Part shown: positions 16,715 through 24,981 of the stretch, piece by piece
Layout of the letters: the number at the start of each line of letters is the position of its first letter
Numbering within the stretch: position 1 is the first letter of the stretch
DNA from: an uncultured Flavobacteriales bacterium
GTDB taxonomy: Bacteria > Bacteroidota > Bacteroidia > Flavobacteriales_F > PHOS-HE28
DNA: 64,000 nucleotides
Assembly: GCA_937872175.1 (NCBI GenBank)
Contig: CALMPI010000050.1
Location: 62,001 to 126,000, forward strand
Reading direction: 5' to 3'
Notes under the pieces: generated by a model
Databases searched by the model: none
Seen by the model: only the letters and a program-made list of their open reading frames with translations
What the model was told of the DNA's origin: nothing
Position numbers and translations under genes: made by a program

Positions 16715-18619
16715 ATGAGCGCATTTCGACACATCACCCAGGCACTCGTTCTCGTTTCGGCCCTCGCGCCGACCGCTGCCGGTCTTGCCCAAGGGAACTG
16801 CCAGAATCCCAGCCAGTTCGGACAGGCCACGCCCGATCCTTTCGGTGCGGTGACCATCATCAGCACATGCAGCTTTGAGTCCGAGTACTCCGTCGTCACC
16901 GGCATCATCGCTGGAGCCACCTACCAGTTCACCCTGAGCTCGGGCGGGTATATCACGGTCCGGGAGGACTTCCCCGGGGGCACCGTGATCGGCCAGGGCT
17001 ACAGCCCCGTCACCGTCACGGCGGTGACGGGTGGTGACCTGTACCCCCATTGGAACGTGGACGACCTCTGCAATCAGCAGTCCAACTGTGTGGAGACCAC
17101 GGTCCAGCTCTTCCTGAACTGCACCCCCGTGGTGGCCAGTTACAGCGTGCTGGATGATTGCAACACCAACAGCTTCACCATCGACGTGAACGTGGCCAGC
17201 ACCGGGGACGGTTCCTTCGTGAACATCGACCACAGCGTCAACGGCACACCGCAGGCGCAGATCCCCGGGCAGGGCGTCGGGGTCATCACCCTCGGGCCGT
17301 TCACCGTCGGTGCGCTAGTGGACATCGTAGTGGGCCACGAGTTCGAGGCGGCCTGCAGCGTGAGCTTCTTCAACGTACAGAGCACCGGGAACTGCCCCAT
17401 CATCCTGACCTGTGGCGGGGTGGAGTTCAATGACACGTACTGTTATCAGCCGAACGACACCAAGACCTGGTGGTACCAGAGCTCCACCAACGACCCCTTG
17501 GCGCTGCTCTTCTCCACGGGTACGATCGAATCGTCCACGTGGGATGTGCTCACCATCTACGACGGTCCGAACAACGGAAGCCCCATCCTCTGGCAGCACA
17601 ACGGCCCCACCCTGGACCTGAGCACCTTGCCCCCGATCGTGTCCACCGGTCCCAACCTGTTCATGGCGCTCACCTCCGATGGCTCGGTGCAGTGCTCCAC
17701 CAACCCCAGCTGGGAGTGGAACTGGACCGTGGGCTGCCTGGACTGCGATGTGCCCGCCGCTACCTTCACCGTGGTGCCCGATTGCATCCACCGCGAGTAC
17801 AGCATCGAGGTGAACGTGACCTCCACGGGTGACGCGGCCACGGTGGACCTGGTGATCCCCGGGGATACCCTCTTCGGCATCGGCACCGGCATCCAGAACT
17901 TCGGACCCATCGGCATGGACACGGTCGTCAACATGGCCGTCTTCAACGGCGACAACAGCTTGTGCCGGATCTTCAGCGGCCCGGTGGTGGCCTACGAGGA
18001 CAGCTGCGTCATCCCGGCCTGCCTCAACGTGAACACGTCCTACTGCTATGAGAACACGGACGACGCCTGGTTCGTCTACCAGTCCAGCGACCCCAACCTG
18101 CCCATCACGATGACCTTCCTGCAAGGCGAATTGCTGGTGGACGACAAGGTGGTGATCTACAATGGCGCCTATGACCTCTCCGGTGTGCTCTTCAACGGCA
18201 ACCTGGGCGGAAACCTCTCCGGACTCTCCATCAGTTCCCAGAACCCGGACAACCTGCTGACCCTTCGCGTGCAGTCGAACACCACGGGCTCCTGCGACGA
18301 TGGGCAGGCGACCATCCCGTTGGTGTGGGACGTGGGCTGTGGCCTGGTGGGCATTGACGAGGCGGACGCGACGGGCTTCGTGCTCTACCCGAACCCCACC
18401 ACGGGTGCGGTGACGATCCAGCTCGGCCTCGACCAGCTGACCAACGCGGTGGTGCGGGTGTTCGACCTCACAGGCCGTCAGGTGCTCGATCTGCCGGTGC
18501 GCACGGTGAACGACCGTTCCGTGCTGGTCGACCTGTCCGGCCTGCAGAACGGCAACTACCTGCTGCAGGTGCACGCGGACGAGTTCGTGCGCACGAAGGC
18601 CGTGCAGGTGGCGCGCTGA
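16715..18619 (+). CDS. Secreted T9SS protein with duplicated CUB-like modules
   Basis: A 634-residue secreted protein: signal peptide about 1-26 (ending GLAQ), and a C-terminal T9SS type A sorting domain from about 548 (FVLYPNPTTGAVTIQL, ending in the YLLQVHADEFVRTKAVQV strand). The middle is an internal duplication: a Cys-rich beta module (about 135-228 and 341-432, each opening with a SYSVLDDC/TFTVVPDC-like strand and containing NVxSTGD) alternating with a CUB-like module (about 232-338 and 434-543, each with YCY, W(W/F)xYQSS and the V(L/V)IYxG strand). Likely surface-attached adhesin or glycan binder; the binding target is not evident. It ends at a strong terminator. Confidence 0.85.
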   Translation: MSAFRHITQALVLVSALAPTAAGLAQGNCQNPSQFGQATPDPFGAVTIISTCSFESEYSVVTGIIAGATYQFTLSSGGYITVREDFPGGTVIGQGYSPVTVTAVTGGDLYPHWNVDDLCNQQSNCVETTVQLFLNCTPVVASYSVLDDCNTNSFTIDVNVASTGDGSFVNIDHSVNGTPQAQIPGQGVGVITLGPFTVGALVDIVVGHEFEAACSVSFFNVQSTGNCPIILTCGGVEFNDTYCYQPNDTKTWWYQSSTNDPLALLFSTGTIESSTWDVLTIYDGPNNGSPILWQHNGPTLDLSTLPPIVSTGPNLFMALTSDGSVQCSTNPSWEWNWTVGCLDCDVPAATFTVVPDCIHREYSIEVNVTSTGDAATVDLVIPGDTLFGIGTGIQNFGPIGMDTVVNMAVFNGDNSLCRIFSGPVVAYEDSCVIPACLNVNTSYCYENTDDAWFVYQSSDPNLPITMTFLQGELLVDDKVVIYNGAYDLSGVLFNGNLGGNLSGLSISSQNPDNLLTLRVQSNTTGSCDDGQATIPLVWDVGCGLVGIDEADATGFVLYPNPTTGAVTIQLGLDQLTNAVVRVFDLTGRQVLDLPVRTVNDRSVLVDLSGLQNGNYLLQVHADEFVRTKAVQVAR

Positions 18620-18635
18620 CCGACGATGTCCTCCA

Positions 18636-18662
18636 GGAAGCCCGGCCGTGAGCCGGGCTTCC
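18636..18662 (+). terminator. Rho-independent-type hairpin after the T9SS gene
   Basis: Perfect 11-bp stem GGAAGCCCGGC / GCCGGGCTTCC with a 5-nt loop, followed by CGCGTTTCC. Lies between two convergent genes, so it may act in both directions. Confidence 0.75.
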
Positions 18663-18679
18663 GCGTTTCCAATGGGTGC

Positions 18680-21637
18680 TCAGCGGGCCGGTCCGGCCTC
18701 GATGCCGATCTCGTCCAGGAAGATCCAGCTCGCTCCGCCTTTGCTCGGATGCCAGTCCGGGCAGGGCCCCGCGTTCTTCGCCATCACCTTCACATAGCGG
18801 GCCCGCTTGCCGATGGGGCCGGTGCGCAGTTCCATCCGCTGGGTGCCGTCCGCATCGCGGGCCACGGTGTGCGTCAGCACCGTGCTGCTCCACTGCCGTC
18901 CGTTGATGCTCCACGCCACGTCCACGTATTCCGGGTACCAGATCCACGAGCGCTGGTCCTGCAGCATGCCGACGCTCACGGCATCCAGCCGGCGTTCGCC
19001 GCCCAGGTCGATCGTGGCCAGCACATCCTGTCCCTGGAAGCCCTGCCATTCGCCCGACCGGAACTCGGTGCTGCCGCGCAGCCCGTCCACCAAGGCCTGA
19101 TCGCCACCGGCCGCATATTGGTTGGCGTAGGTGCTCTGGAGGCTCACCGTGTGCCGCACGTCCAGCCGCTCGAACCGCGCCTCCACCACCGGACCCGTAC
19201 GCCCGTCCAGGGCGAGACGCGCCTGCACCGTGCCCGTCTGCCGCAGCGTCAGCAGCTCCGGCGCTGCGCGCCATTGCTTCACGCCGCCCTCCTTCATCCG
19301 GTACTCCACCTGGCCGTAGGGGATGGGGCGCACGAAGTGCACGGCCAGGGTGTCCGTGAATGTCCGTGAGGGGGCGTTCACCCAGGGCGCGGGCAGCGGC
19401 CGTTCGAGCGACAGTTCCGGCTCTCCCAGGTCAGGGTAGGAGGGGGCGCCGCCCGGACGGGGGCCGAGGCGAAAGGCAAGGGTGCCGCCGTCCATCAGCC
19501 GGTCGTGGCTCAGCTGCCGGAAGACCTCCGGTTCGCGCCCGTTCCAGGTGACCTCCTCCACGTAGCGCGCGTCGGCATGCGTGCGCTCGGCCGTGATGCG
19601 CAGGTCGCGTCCATGGGCCAGCTGCACGGTGGCCTCGTCGAAGAGCGGCACCCCCAGCGTGTACTGTGGCGAGCCGGGGCAGATGGGGTAGATCCCCAGG
19701 GCGCTCAGCACGTACCAGCTGCTCATCTGGCCGCAGTCCTCATTGCCGATCAGGCCGTCCGGCGCATCGCGGTAGAACTCATCGCGGATGCGACCCACCA
19801 GACCGTCCATCCAGGCCGGAGCGTCCGTGCGGGCGTAGAGGTAGGCCATGTGGTGGCTGGGCTCGTTGCCGTGGGCGTACTGCCCGATCAAGCCCGTGAT
19901 GTCCGCCTGCTCGCGTCCTGTCGTGCGCACGTCGGCGTCGAAGAGCTCATCCAGCCGGGCGCGCAACGCACTGCTGCCGCCCGCATCGCGCAACAGGTCG
20001 TCCAGATGGTGCGGCACGAAGAGCCCGTACTGCCAGGCATTGGCCTCGGTGAAGTGGTAGTTCACCTCGTAGGGGTCGAAGGGCTCGATCATGCCACCGT
20101 TGCGCCGGGCGCGGAAGAAGCGCGTGCCTGGGTCCAGCAGGTTCTGCCACGAGTAGGCGCGTTGCGTGAACGCGGCCGCGAGGCTGTCCTCCCCCAGGGC
20201 CTCTGCCAGCTGCGCGATGCACCAGTCGTCGTAGGCATACTCCAGCGTGCGGCTCACGCTCTCCGCCTGGTCCTCGCTGCTGATGTAGCCCCGGGTGCGG
20301 TAGGCGTTGAGCCCCGGCTCGTCACGCATGGCCCCGGCCACCAGCGCCTCCAACGCCAGCCGGGCGTCGTAGCCCCGGATGCCCTTGCTGTGCGCATCGG
20401 CGATCACGCTGGCGCTGTGGTAGCCGATCATGCAGTCCGTTTCGTTGCCCCAGAGCTCCCACACCGGCAGCCGGCCGCCCTGCTGATAGTGCAGCAGAAA
20501 GGTGCGGATGTAGTCGTTCACCCGGTCGGGCTCCAGCAACGTGAACAGCGGGTGCGTGGCGCGAAAGGTGTCCCACAGGCTGAAGATGGTGTAGACGTTG
20601 TGGTCCGCCCGGTGCACCGCGCCATCCATGCCGCGGTACTGCCCGTCCACGTCGTTGAACACGCAGGGCGCGATGAGGCTGTGGTAGAGCGCGGTGGCGA
20701 AGATGCGCTGCTGCTCGGGCGTGCCGCCTTTCACCTGCACCTTGTTCAGCTCGGCGTTCCAGGCGGCCTCGGCCTCCGCCCGCACCCGGTCGAAGTCCCA
20801 GTGCGGCACCTCGGCCTCCAGGTTCCTCCGCGCGCCCTCGATGCTCACCGCACTGATGCCGACCTTGACGATGAGGGGGCCGGGAGCCTCGCGCTTCACG
20901 GCGATGGCGGCCTTGGTGCTGTCGGCGTTGTAGGTGAGGGTGATCCCAACGGGTCCGCTGCTGCGCCCGATGCGCATGCAGAAGAACATTCGCTGATCGA
21001 CGGCCCAGGACGAGCTCCTGCGTTCACCCACCACGTCCAGACCCTCTTGCCGGATGTGACCGGCGAGCAGCTTGTCGCGGTGGCTCAGGTCGATCACCAG
21101 GTATTGCTCCCGATCCTGCGGGATGGTGTACCGATGGACCCCCACGCGGGCCGTGGCCGTCAGCTCGGCGTCGACGCCCTCATCCTCCAGGTGCACGCGG
21201 TAATAGCCCGCATGGGCCGCCTCGTTCGCATGGCTGAAGGTCGACCGGTATTCCTTGGGGTCCAGGGACCATCGTCCGCTCATCGGCATCACCAGCACAT
21301 CGCAGAGGTCCGCCACACCGGTGCCGCTCAAGTGCGTGTGGCTGAAGCCGTAGATCACGCTGTCGCTGTGGTGGTAGCCCCCACAACCGTCCCAGTCGTT
21401 GATCCCATCGGGCCGGGTGTCCGGGCTCAGCTGCACCAGTCCGTGCGGCACGCAGGCGCCGGGGAAGGTGTGCCCATGGCCCCCGGTGCCGACGAAGGGG
21501 TTCACGAGGTCGCGCGCGGGGTTCTGGGCGTAGGCCGTCATTCCAACAGTGGCGGCGAGCACCAGACAAAGGCCCTGTAGCGTCGACCCACCGGGTCGAC
21601 CATCTTGGATGCGATGAAGGGTACCGATCATGGTCAT
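18680..21637 (-). CDS. Secreted GH92 alpha-mannosidase with C-terminal F5/8-type module
   Basis: A 985-residue GH92 exo-alpha-mannosidase (Ca-dependent, inverting), usually active on alpha-1,2/1,3/1,6 mannose of N-glycans. Family marks: VNPFVGTGGHGHTFPGA near the N-terminus, GFSHTHLSGTG, WELWGNETDCMIGYH, and GNEDCGQMSSWYVLSALG carrying the general acid Glu. After the catalytic part come a chitobiase/hexosaminidase C-terminal-like segment (about 790-840) and a discoidin-like F5/8 type C module (about 850-985) ending SWIFLDEIGIEA. The signal peptide n-region is encoded by a palindrome (see repeat at 21582). An in-frame TTG at 21643 overlaps the kinase stop. Confidence 0.92.
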   Translation of the reverse strand: MTMIGTLHRIQDGRPGGSTLQGLCLVLAATVGMTAYAQNPARDLVNPFVGTGGHGHTFPGACVPHGLVQLSPDTRPDGINDWDGCGGYHHSDSVIYGFSHTHLSGTGVADLCDVLVMPMSGRWSLDPKEYRSTFSHANEAAHAGYYRVHLEDEGVDAELTATARVGVHRYTIPQDREQYLVIDLSHRDKLLAGHIRQEGLDVVGERRSSSWAVDQRMFFCMRIGRSSGPVGITLTYNADSTKAAIAVKREAPGPLIVKVGISAVSIEGARRNLEAEVPHWDFDRVRAEAEAAWNAELNKVQVKGGTPEQQRIFATALYHSLIAPCVFNDVDGQYRGMDGAVHRADHNVYTIFSLWDTFRATHPLFTLLEPDRVNDYIRTFLLHYQQGGRLPVWELWGNETDCMIGYHSASVIADAHSKGIRGYDARLALEALVAGAMRDEPGLNAYRTRGYISSEDQAESVSRTLEYAYDDWCIAQLAEALGEDSLAAAFTQRAYSWQNLLDPGTRFFRARRNGGMIEPFDPYEVNYHFTEANAWQYGLFVPHHLDDLLRDAGGSSALRARLDELFDADVRTTGREQADITGLIGQYAHGNEPSHHMAYLYARTDAPAWMDGLVGRIRDEFYRDAPDGLIGNEDCGQMSSWYVLSALGIYPICPGSPQYTLGVPLFDEATVQLAHGRDLRITAERTHADARYVEEVTWNGREPEVFRQLSHDRLMDGGTLAFRLGPRPGGAPSYPDLGEPELSLERPLPAPWVNAPSRTFTDTLAVHFVRPIPYGQVEYRMKEGGVKQWRAAPELLTLRQTGTVQARLALDGRTGPVVEARFERLDVRHTVSLQSTYANQYAAGGDQALVDGLRGSTEFRSGEWQGFQGQDVLATIDLGGERRLDAVSVGMLQDQRSWIWYPEYVDVAWSINGRQWSSTVLTHTVARDADGTQRMELRTGPIGKRARYVKVMAKNAGPCPDWHPSKGGASWIFLDEIGIEAGPAR
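21582..21600. repeat. REP-like palindrome inside the GH92 leader
   Basis: GTCGACCC-ACC-GGGTCGAC, 8-bp perfect arms with a 3-nt loop, sits in the coding frame of the GH92 signal peptide, just before the hydrophobic core. It has the look of a short interspersed palindromic element; no second copy was noticed in the window. Confidence 0.55.
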
Positions 21638-21639
21638 GG

Positions 21640-22539
21640 TCAATGGGAAACCAACGCCGCCGCCCCCAGGATCCCCGCATCATCCTCGGGCAGCGCGCTG
21701 AGCACCAGGTTCACCTGGCCGTGGTAGATGGAGAGCAGATCGTGCGCGAACCGTTCGCGCAGCGGGCCCAGGAGCAGGTCGCCGTTGCGGGCGATGCCGC
21801 CGAAGAGCACGATGCGTCGGGGCGTGGTCAGCGCCACGGCATTGCTGAGGCCCACGGACAACCAGCGGGCCGTGCTGCGGAAGGTCTGCACCGCCTCGTC
21901 CACCCCGGCCCGCGCCGCCTCGGCGATGGGCAGCACGCCCTCGTTCCGCAGCACGGCCGCATCGCCGCCGAGCTCGCGGAAGGTCTCGCGCATCCCGCGG
22001 ATGCTCACGTACGCCTCCAGGCAACCGCTGCGCCCGCAGGTGCAGGCGCGACCGTCGATCACCACGATGGTGTGGCCGAGCTCGCCGGCGTTGCCGTGCG
22101 GTCCCAGCAGCAGGCGCCCGTCCACGATCAGCCCGCTGCCCAGGCCGGTGCCGAGGGTCACCACCAGCAGGTCGTCGATGCCCCGGCCGGCGCCGTAGCG
22201 CCATTCGCCCAGTGCCGCCGCGTTGGCGTCGTTGCCCAGGGTGCAGGGCACGCCCAGTCGTTCGTGCAGCATCGCCGCCAAGGGGACATCCTCGCGCCAG
22301 GGCAGGTTGGGGGCCTGCACGATGGTGCCGCTGTGCTGGTTGCCGTTGGGGGCGCCGATGCCCACGCCGGCGAGCACCACCTCTCCGGCCAAGGTGCGCA
22401 CCGCATCGGACAGTGCATCGGCGAAGGCGTTCGCGTCGGCATGGCCCCCCGTGGGGATGCGCGTGCGGGCCATGATGCGGTCGCCCTCCACCAGGCCCAG
22501 CTTGCTGCTCGTTCCGCCGATGTCGATGCCCGCGATCAT
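21640..22539 (-). CDS. ROK-family sugar kinase
   Basis: A 299-residue ROK kinase. Phosphate-1 motif AGIDIGGTSSKLG at the N-terminus, GNDANAAALGEWRYGAGRG for the sugar-binding Asn-Asp, and the zinc motif CTCGRSGCLEAY. No N-terminal HTH, so an enzyme rather than a NagC-type repressor; glucose or mannose are the likely substrates. The stop/start ATGA overlap with the upstream transporter and tight spacing to GH92 indicate one operon: transporter, kinase, alpha-mannosidase. Confidence 0.88.
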   Translation of the reverse strand: MIAGIDIGGTSSKLGLVEGDRIMARTRIPTGGHADANAFADALSDAVRTLAGEVVLAGVGIGAPNGNQHSGTIVQAPNLPWREDVPLAAMLHERLGVPCTLGNDANAAALGEWRYGAGRGIDDLLVVTLGTGLGSGLIVDGRLLLGPHGNAGELGHTIVVIDGRACTCGRSGCLEAYVSIRGMRETFRELGGDAAVLRNEGVLPIAEAARAGVDEAVQTFRSTARWLSVGLSNAVALTTPRRIVLFGGIARNGDLLLGPLRERFAHDLLSIYHGQVNLVLSALPEDDAGILGAAALVSH

Positions 22540-23903
22540 GACCGCTGCGATCCCCGGAAGCCGTACCAGGTGAGGAACCCGTAGCACAGCGCCGGCAGCA
22601 GGAAGCTCAGGTGGAAGCCGACGTCCGCATCATCCCCGCCCTGGAACAGGTCGATGAACAGGCCCTGGAGCGGGGGCACCAACGCCCCGCCCACGATCAT
22701 CATCACCAGCAGGCTGCTGCCCTGCCCGGTGGCCGGCCCCAGTCCGTCGATGGCCAGGGTGAAGATGTTGCTCCATTGGATGGAGTTGAACAGGCCGATG
22801 GCCACCACGGCCCACAAGGTCCATGCTCCGCCCGTGGCCATCACCGCCAGACACAACGCCAGGGCGGTGGCGGCGAAGAAACCCAGCACCTGTCCGGGCC
22901 GCCGGCCGGCGACCATGAACACGACCATGTTGGCCAGGATCAGCACCAGCATGGGCCACAGGTGCTCCACGGCAAGGGCGCCGGAGAGCCGGTTGATGCC
23001 CCACAGCAACGCGAACATTACCAGCGCCAGGGCCGGGAGCAGGAGCTGGCGGCGCCGTACGCTCATGCGGCCGGACAGCGCCACCGCGCCCAGGAAGCGG
23101 CCCACCATGGCGCCGCCCCAATAGAGGCCCAGGAAGTTCTTGCTGTCGGTCTCCGGCAGCCCGAGCACGCTGTCCAGCTTCAGCAGATTGATGATGAGGC
23201 TGCCCACGGCCACCTCGGCGCCCACGTAGCAGAAGATGGCCAGCATGCCCCAGCGCAACGGCCGGTGCTGCAGCGCATCACCGCGGGAGCCGGGCTCCGC
23301 CACAGGCTCGGGCAGCGGCGTCAACCGCACCCACAGCGCCTGGATCAGCAACAGCGCACCGAAGGCGGCGTAGGGCCACCGCACCGCTGCATCGCCCCGG
23401 AAGAGGTCGAAGATGAGCGCTCCACCGATCAGCGGGGCCAGGGTGGTGCCGAGCGAGTTGAAGGCCTGCGCCAGGTTCAACCGGCTGCTGGCCCCTTCGG
23501 GCGCGCCGATGATGGCCACGAAGGGGTTGGCGGCGATCTGCAGCAGGGTGAAGCCCAGGCCCAGCACGAACAAGGCCAGCAGGTACATGCCGTAGGTGTG
23601 CAGGTAGGTGGCCGGCACGAACAGCAGGCTGCCCGCCGCGCTCACCACCAGGCCGGCCACCACCGCGCGCTTGTAGCCCAGCCGGGCGATGGGGTCGCCG
23701 CTGCTGCGCGAAACGGCGTAGTACGCCAGCGAACCCAGGAAGTAGGCGCCGAAGAAACTGAACTGCACCAGCAGGCTCTGCGCGTAGGTGAGCGTGAACA
23801 CCGCCTTCAGGTGCGGAACCAGCACGTCGTTCATCACCGTCATGAAGCCCCACATGAAGAACAGGGTGGTGAGCACCACCATGGGGCGGATCGGAGCGCG
23901 CAT
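22536..23903 (-). CDS. FucP-type MFS sugar:H+ symporter
   Basis: A 455-residue 12-helix MFS transporter of the FucP/GluP group: TTLFFMWGFMTVMNDVLVPH in helix 1, QFSFFGAYFLGSLAYY in helix 2, and LGLGFTLLQIAANPFVAIIG in helix 4 are typical of fucose/glucose/galactose permeases. In Bacteroidota glycan loci such permeases move the released monosaccharide across the inner membrane; here with an adjacent GH92, mannose is the natural guess. First gene of the operon; TACCTTTC (minus, 23927 to 23920) is a candidate -7 element 17 nt upstream of the ATG. Confidence 0.88.
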   Translation of the reverse strand: MRAPIRPMVVLTTLFFMWGFMTVMNDVLVPHLKAVFTLTYAQSLLVQFSFFGAYFLGSLAYYAVSRSSGDPIARLGYKRAVVAGLVVSAAGSLLFVPATYLHTYGMYLLALFVLGLGFTLLQIAANPFVAIIGAPEGASSRLNLAQAFNSLGTTLAPLIGGALIFDLFRGDAAVRWPYAAFGALLLIQALWVRLTPLPEPVAEPGSRGDALQHRPLRWGMLAIFCYVGAEVAVGSLIINLLKLDSVLGLPETDSKNFLGLYWGGAMVGRFLGAVALSGRMSVRRRQLLLPALALVMFALLWGINRLSGALAVEHLWPMLVLILANMVVFMVAGRRPGQVLGFFAATALALCLAVMATGGAWTLWAVVAIGLFNSIQWSNIFTLAIDGLGPATGQGSSLLVMMIVGGALVPPLQGLFIDLFQGGDDADVGFHLSFLLPALCYGFLTWYGFRGSQRS

Positions 23904-23919
23904 GGGCGAAGGGTGGCGG

Positions 23920-23927
23920 GAAAGGTA
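23920..23927 (-). promoter_or_regulatory. Candidate -7 element of the mannosidase operon
   Basis: TACCTTTC on the minus strand, one mismatch to TAnnTTTG, 16-nt gap to the transporter start. No standard -33 element recognised. Confidence 0.35.
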
Positions 23928-23941
23928 GGACCCTGAATGCA

Positions 23942-23974
23942 GAAGGCCCGCTGCGCAGCGCACAGCGGGCCTTC
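23942..23974 (-). terminator. Terminator hairpin downstream of the 261-residue T9SS gene
   Basis: Perfect 12-bp stem GAAGGCCCGCTG / CAGCGGGCCTTC with a 9-nt loop, 16 nt past the stop codon at 23990. It separates that gene from the transporter operon, which is read in the same direction. Confidence 0.75.
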
Positions 23975-23989
23975 GCGAAGTGTCTGCGA

Positions 23990-24775
23990 TCAGTCGACCA
24001 GCGTGATGCGCTGGGTGTTCACGGTGTTACCCAGGTCCGTACGCACCATGTAGGTCCCTGCGGCCAGGCCGGAGAGGTCCATGTGGTAGGTGCCGCCCAG
24101 GGTGCGGGTGGTGGTCACGCCTTGGAGCAGGCGGCCGTTCAGGTCGAGCACCTCGATGCGGCGAGCTTCAGCGCTCACCGTGACGGTGAAGAGACCCGTG
24201 GTCGGGTTCGGGCTGATCAGGACGGGACCTTGGGCGGCGACCTCCTCGATGCCGATCGTGGCACAGTCGGTGGCTGCACTGGCGGTGCAGGTGATGGACG
24301 GAAAGCCATTGTCGACGGCCTGGTTCGAGGACGTGCCGCATGCGCCTTGCTCAGAGACCACGATCAGGTAGGTCCCGGACTCGGTCGCGGTCCAGGTAAG
24401 CGCGCAGTTCGAACCCGCGTCGAGGCCGAACGCATCGGGCGTGCCCGAAGGATTGATGATCGTGAACGAAAGGGGCCATGCGCTACCGCCGACACCATTG
24501 CACGCGCTGAACGTGTAGGTGCCACCGGCTTGCACGTTCGTCATGGCATAGGCCTCGTCCGCCCATACCTCGAACGCGGTGATCTCGTTCACGGGGCAAA
24601 CGCCGCTGGTCGCGCAGGGCGCCCCGTTGAAGGTGGTCACGAAATCGCTCCATCCGCTGGAATCGGTCGGGTTCACCCAGGTGAGGCACTGGGCGTTGCT
24701 CATTGTCGGAGCAGCCAGCAGGGCCGCAATGGCCAGCTTCGGGAGGTTGTTGATGATGGTGTACAGGTGCTTCAT
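23990..24775 (-). CDS. Secreted protein with T9SS sorting domain
   Basis: A 261-residue protein. Signal peptide about 1-29 (LAIAALLAAPTMSNA then Q), a beta-sandwich with cysteines (CLTWVNPTDSSGWSDF, CATSGVCPVNE, NVQAGGTYTFSACNGV, WTATESGTYLIVVSEQGAC), and a T9SS type A domain from about 180 (VLISPNPTTGLFTVTV to NTQRITLVD). The sandwich is of the pre-peptidase or PKD-like kind that often accompanies secreted enzymes. No catalytic motif seen; likely surface or extracellular binding function. Placed between the mannosidase operon and glycosylasparaginase. Confidence 0.82.
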   Translation of the reverse strand: MKHLYTIINNLPKLAIAALLAAPTMSNAQCLTWVNPTDSSGWSDFVTTFNGAPCATSGVCPVNEITAFEVWADEAYAMTNVQAGGTYTFSACNGVGGSAWPLSFTIINPSGTPDAFGLDAGSNCALTWTATESGTYLIVVSEQGACGTSSNQAVDNGFPSITCTASAATDCATIGIEEVAAQGPVLISPNPTTGLFTVTVSAEARRIEVLDLNGRLLQGVTTTRTLGGTYHMDLSGLAAGTYMVRTDLGNTVNTQRITLVD

Positions 24776-24796
24776 GTTCGTGTGGTTTAAGCGCTT

Positions 24797-24804
24797 CAAA
24801 CTTA
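24797..24804 (-). promoter_or_regulatory. -7 element for the 261-residue T9SS gene
   Basis: TAAGTTTG on the minus strand matches TAnnTTTG exactly, 21 nt upstream of the ATG at 24775. It is next to the palindrome AAGCGCTT (24789-24796), which falls about where transcription would begin and could be an operator. Confidence 0.5.
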
Positions 24805-24981
24805 ACGGTCTTTCCCGATCCACCTCCCCCAAGGGATCAGCATTGATGAACAAGGGGTCGGTGAATTCAGCCGGGGCGGACGTACCGATCCGTACAGCTC
24901 CGTAACGCGGCAGTTGAACGTACACGCTTGGCCCGCGATCCCGTTCTTGGAACATCCTCTTTGTCTTTAACCTTGTCCCCG

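Noticed and set aside
21638-21643. TTG start for GH92 overlapping the kinase stop
   Set aside because: Two ATG codons follow directly in frame (21637, 21631); an ATG is the simpler choice and keeps the same signal peptide.
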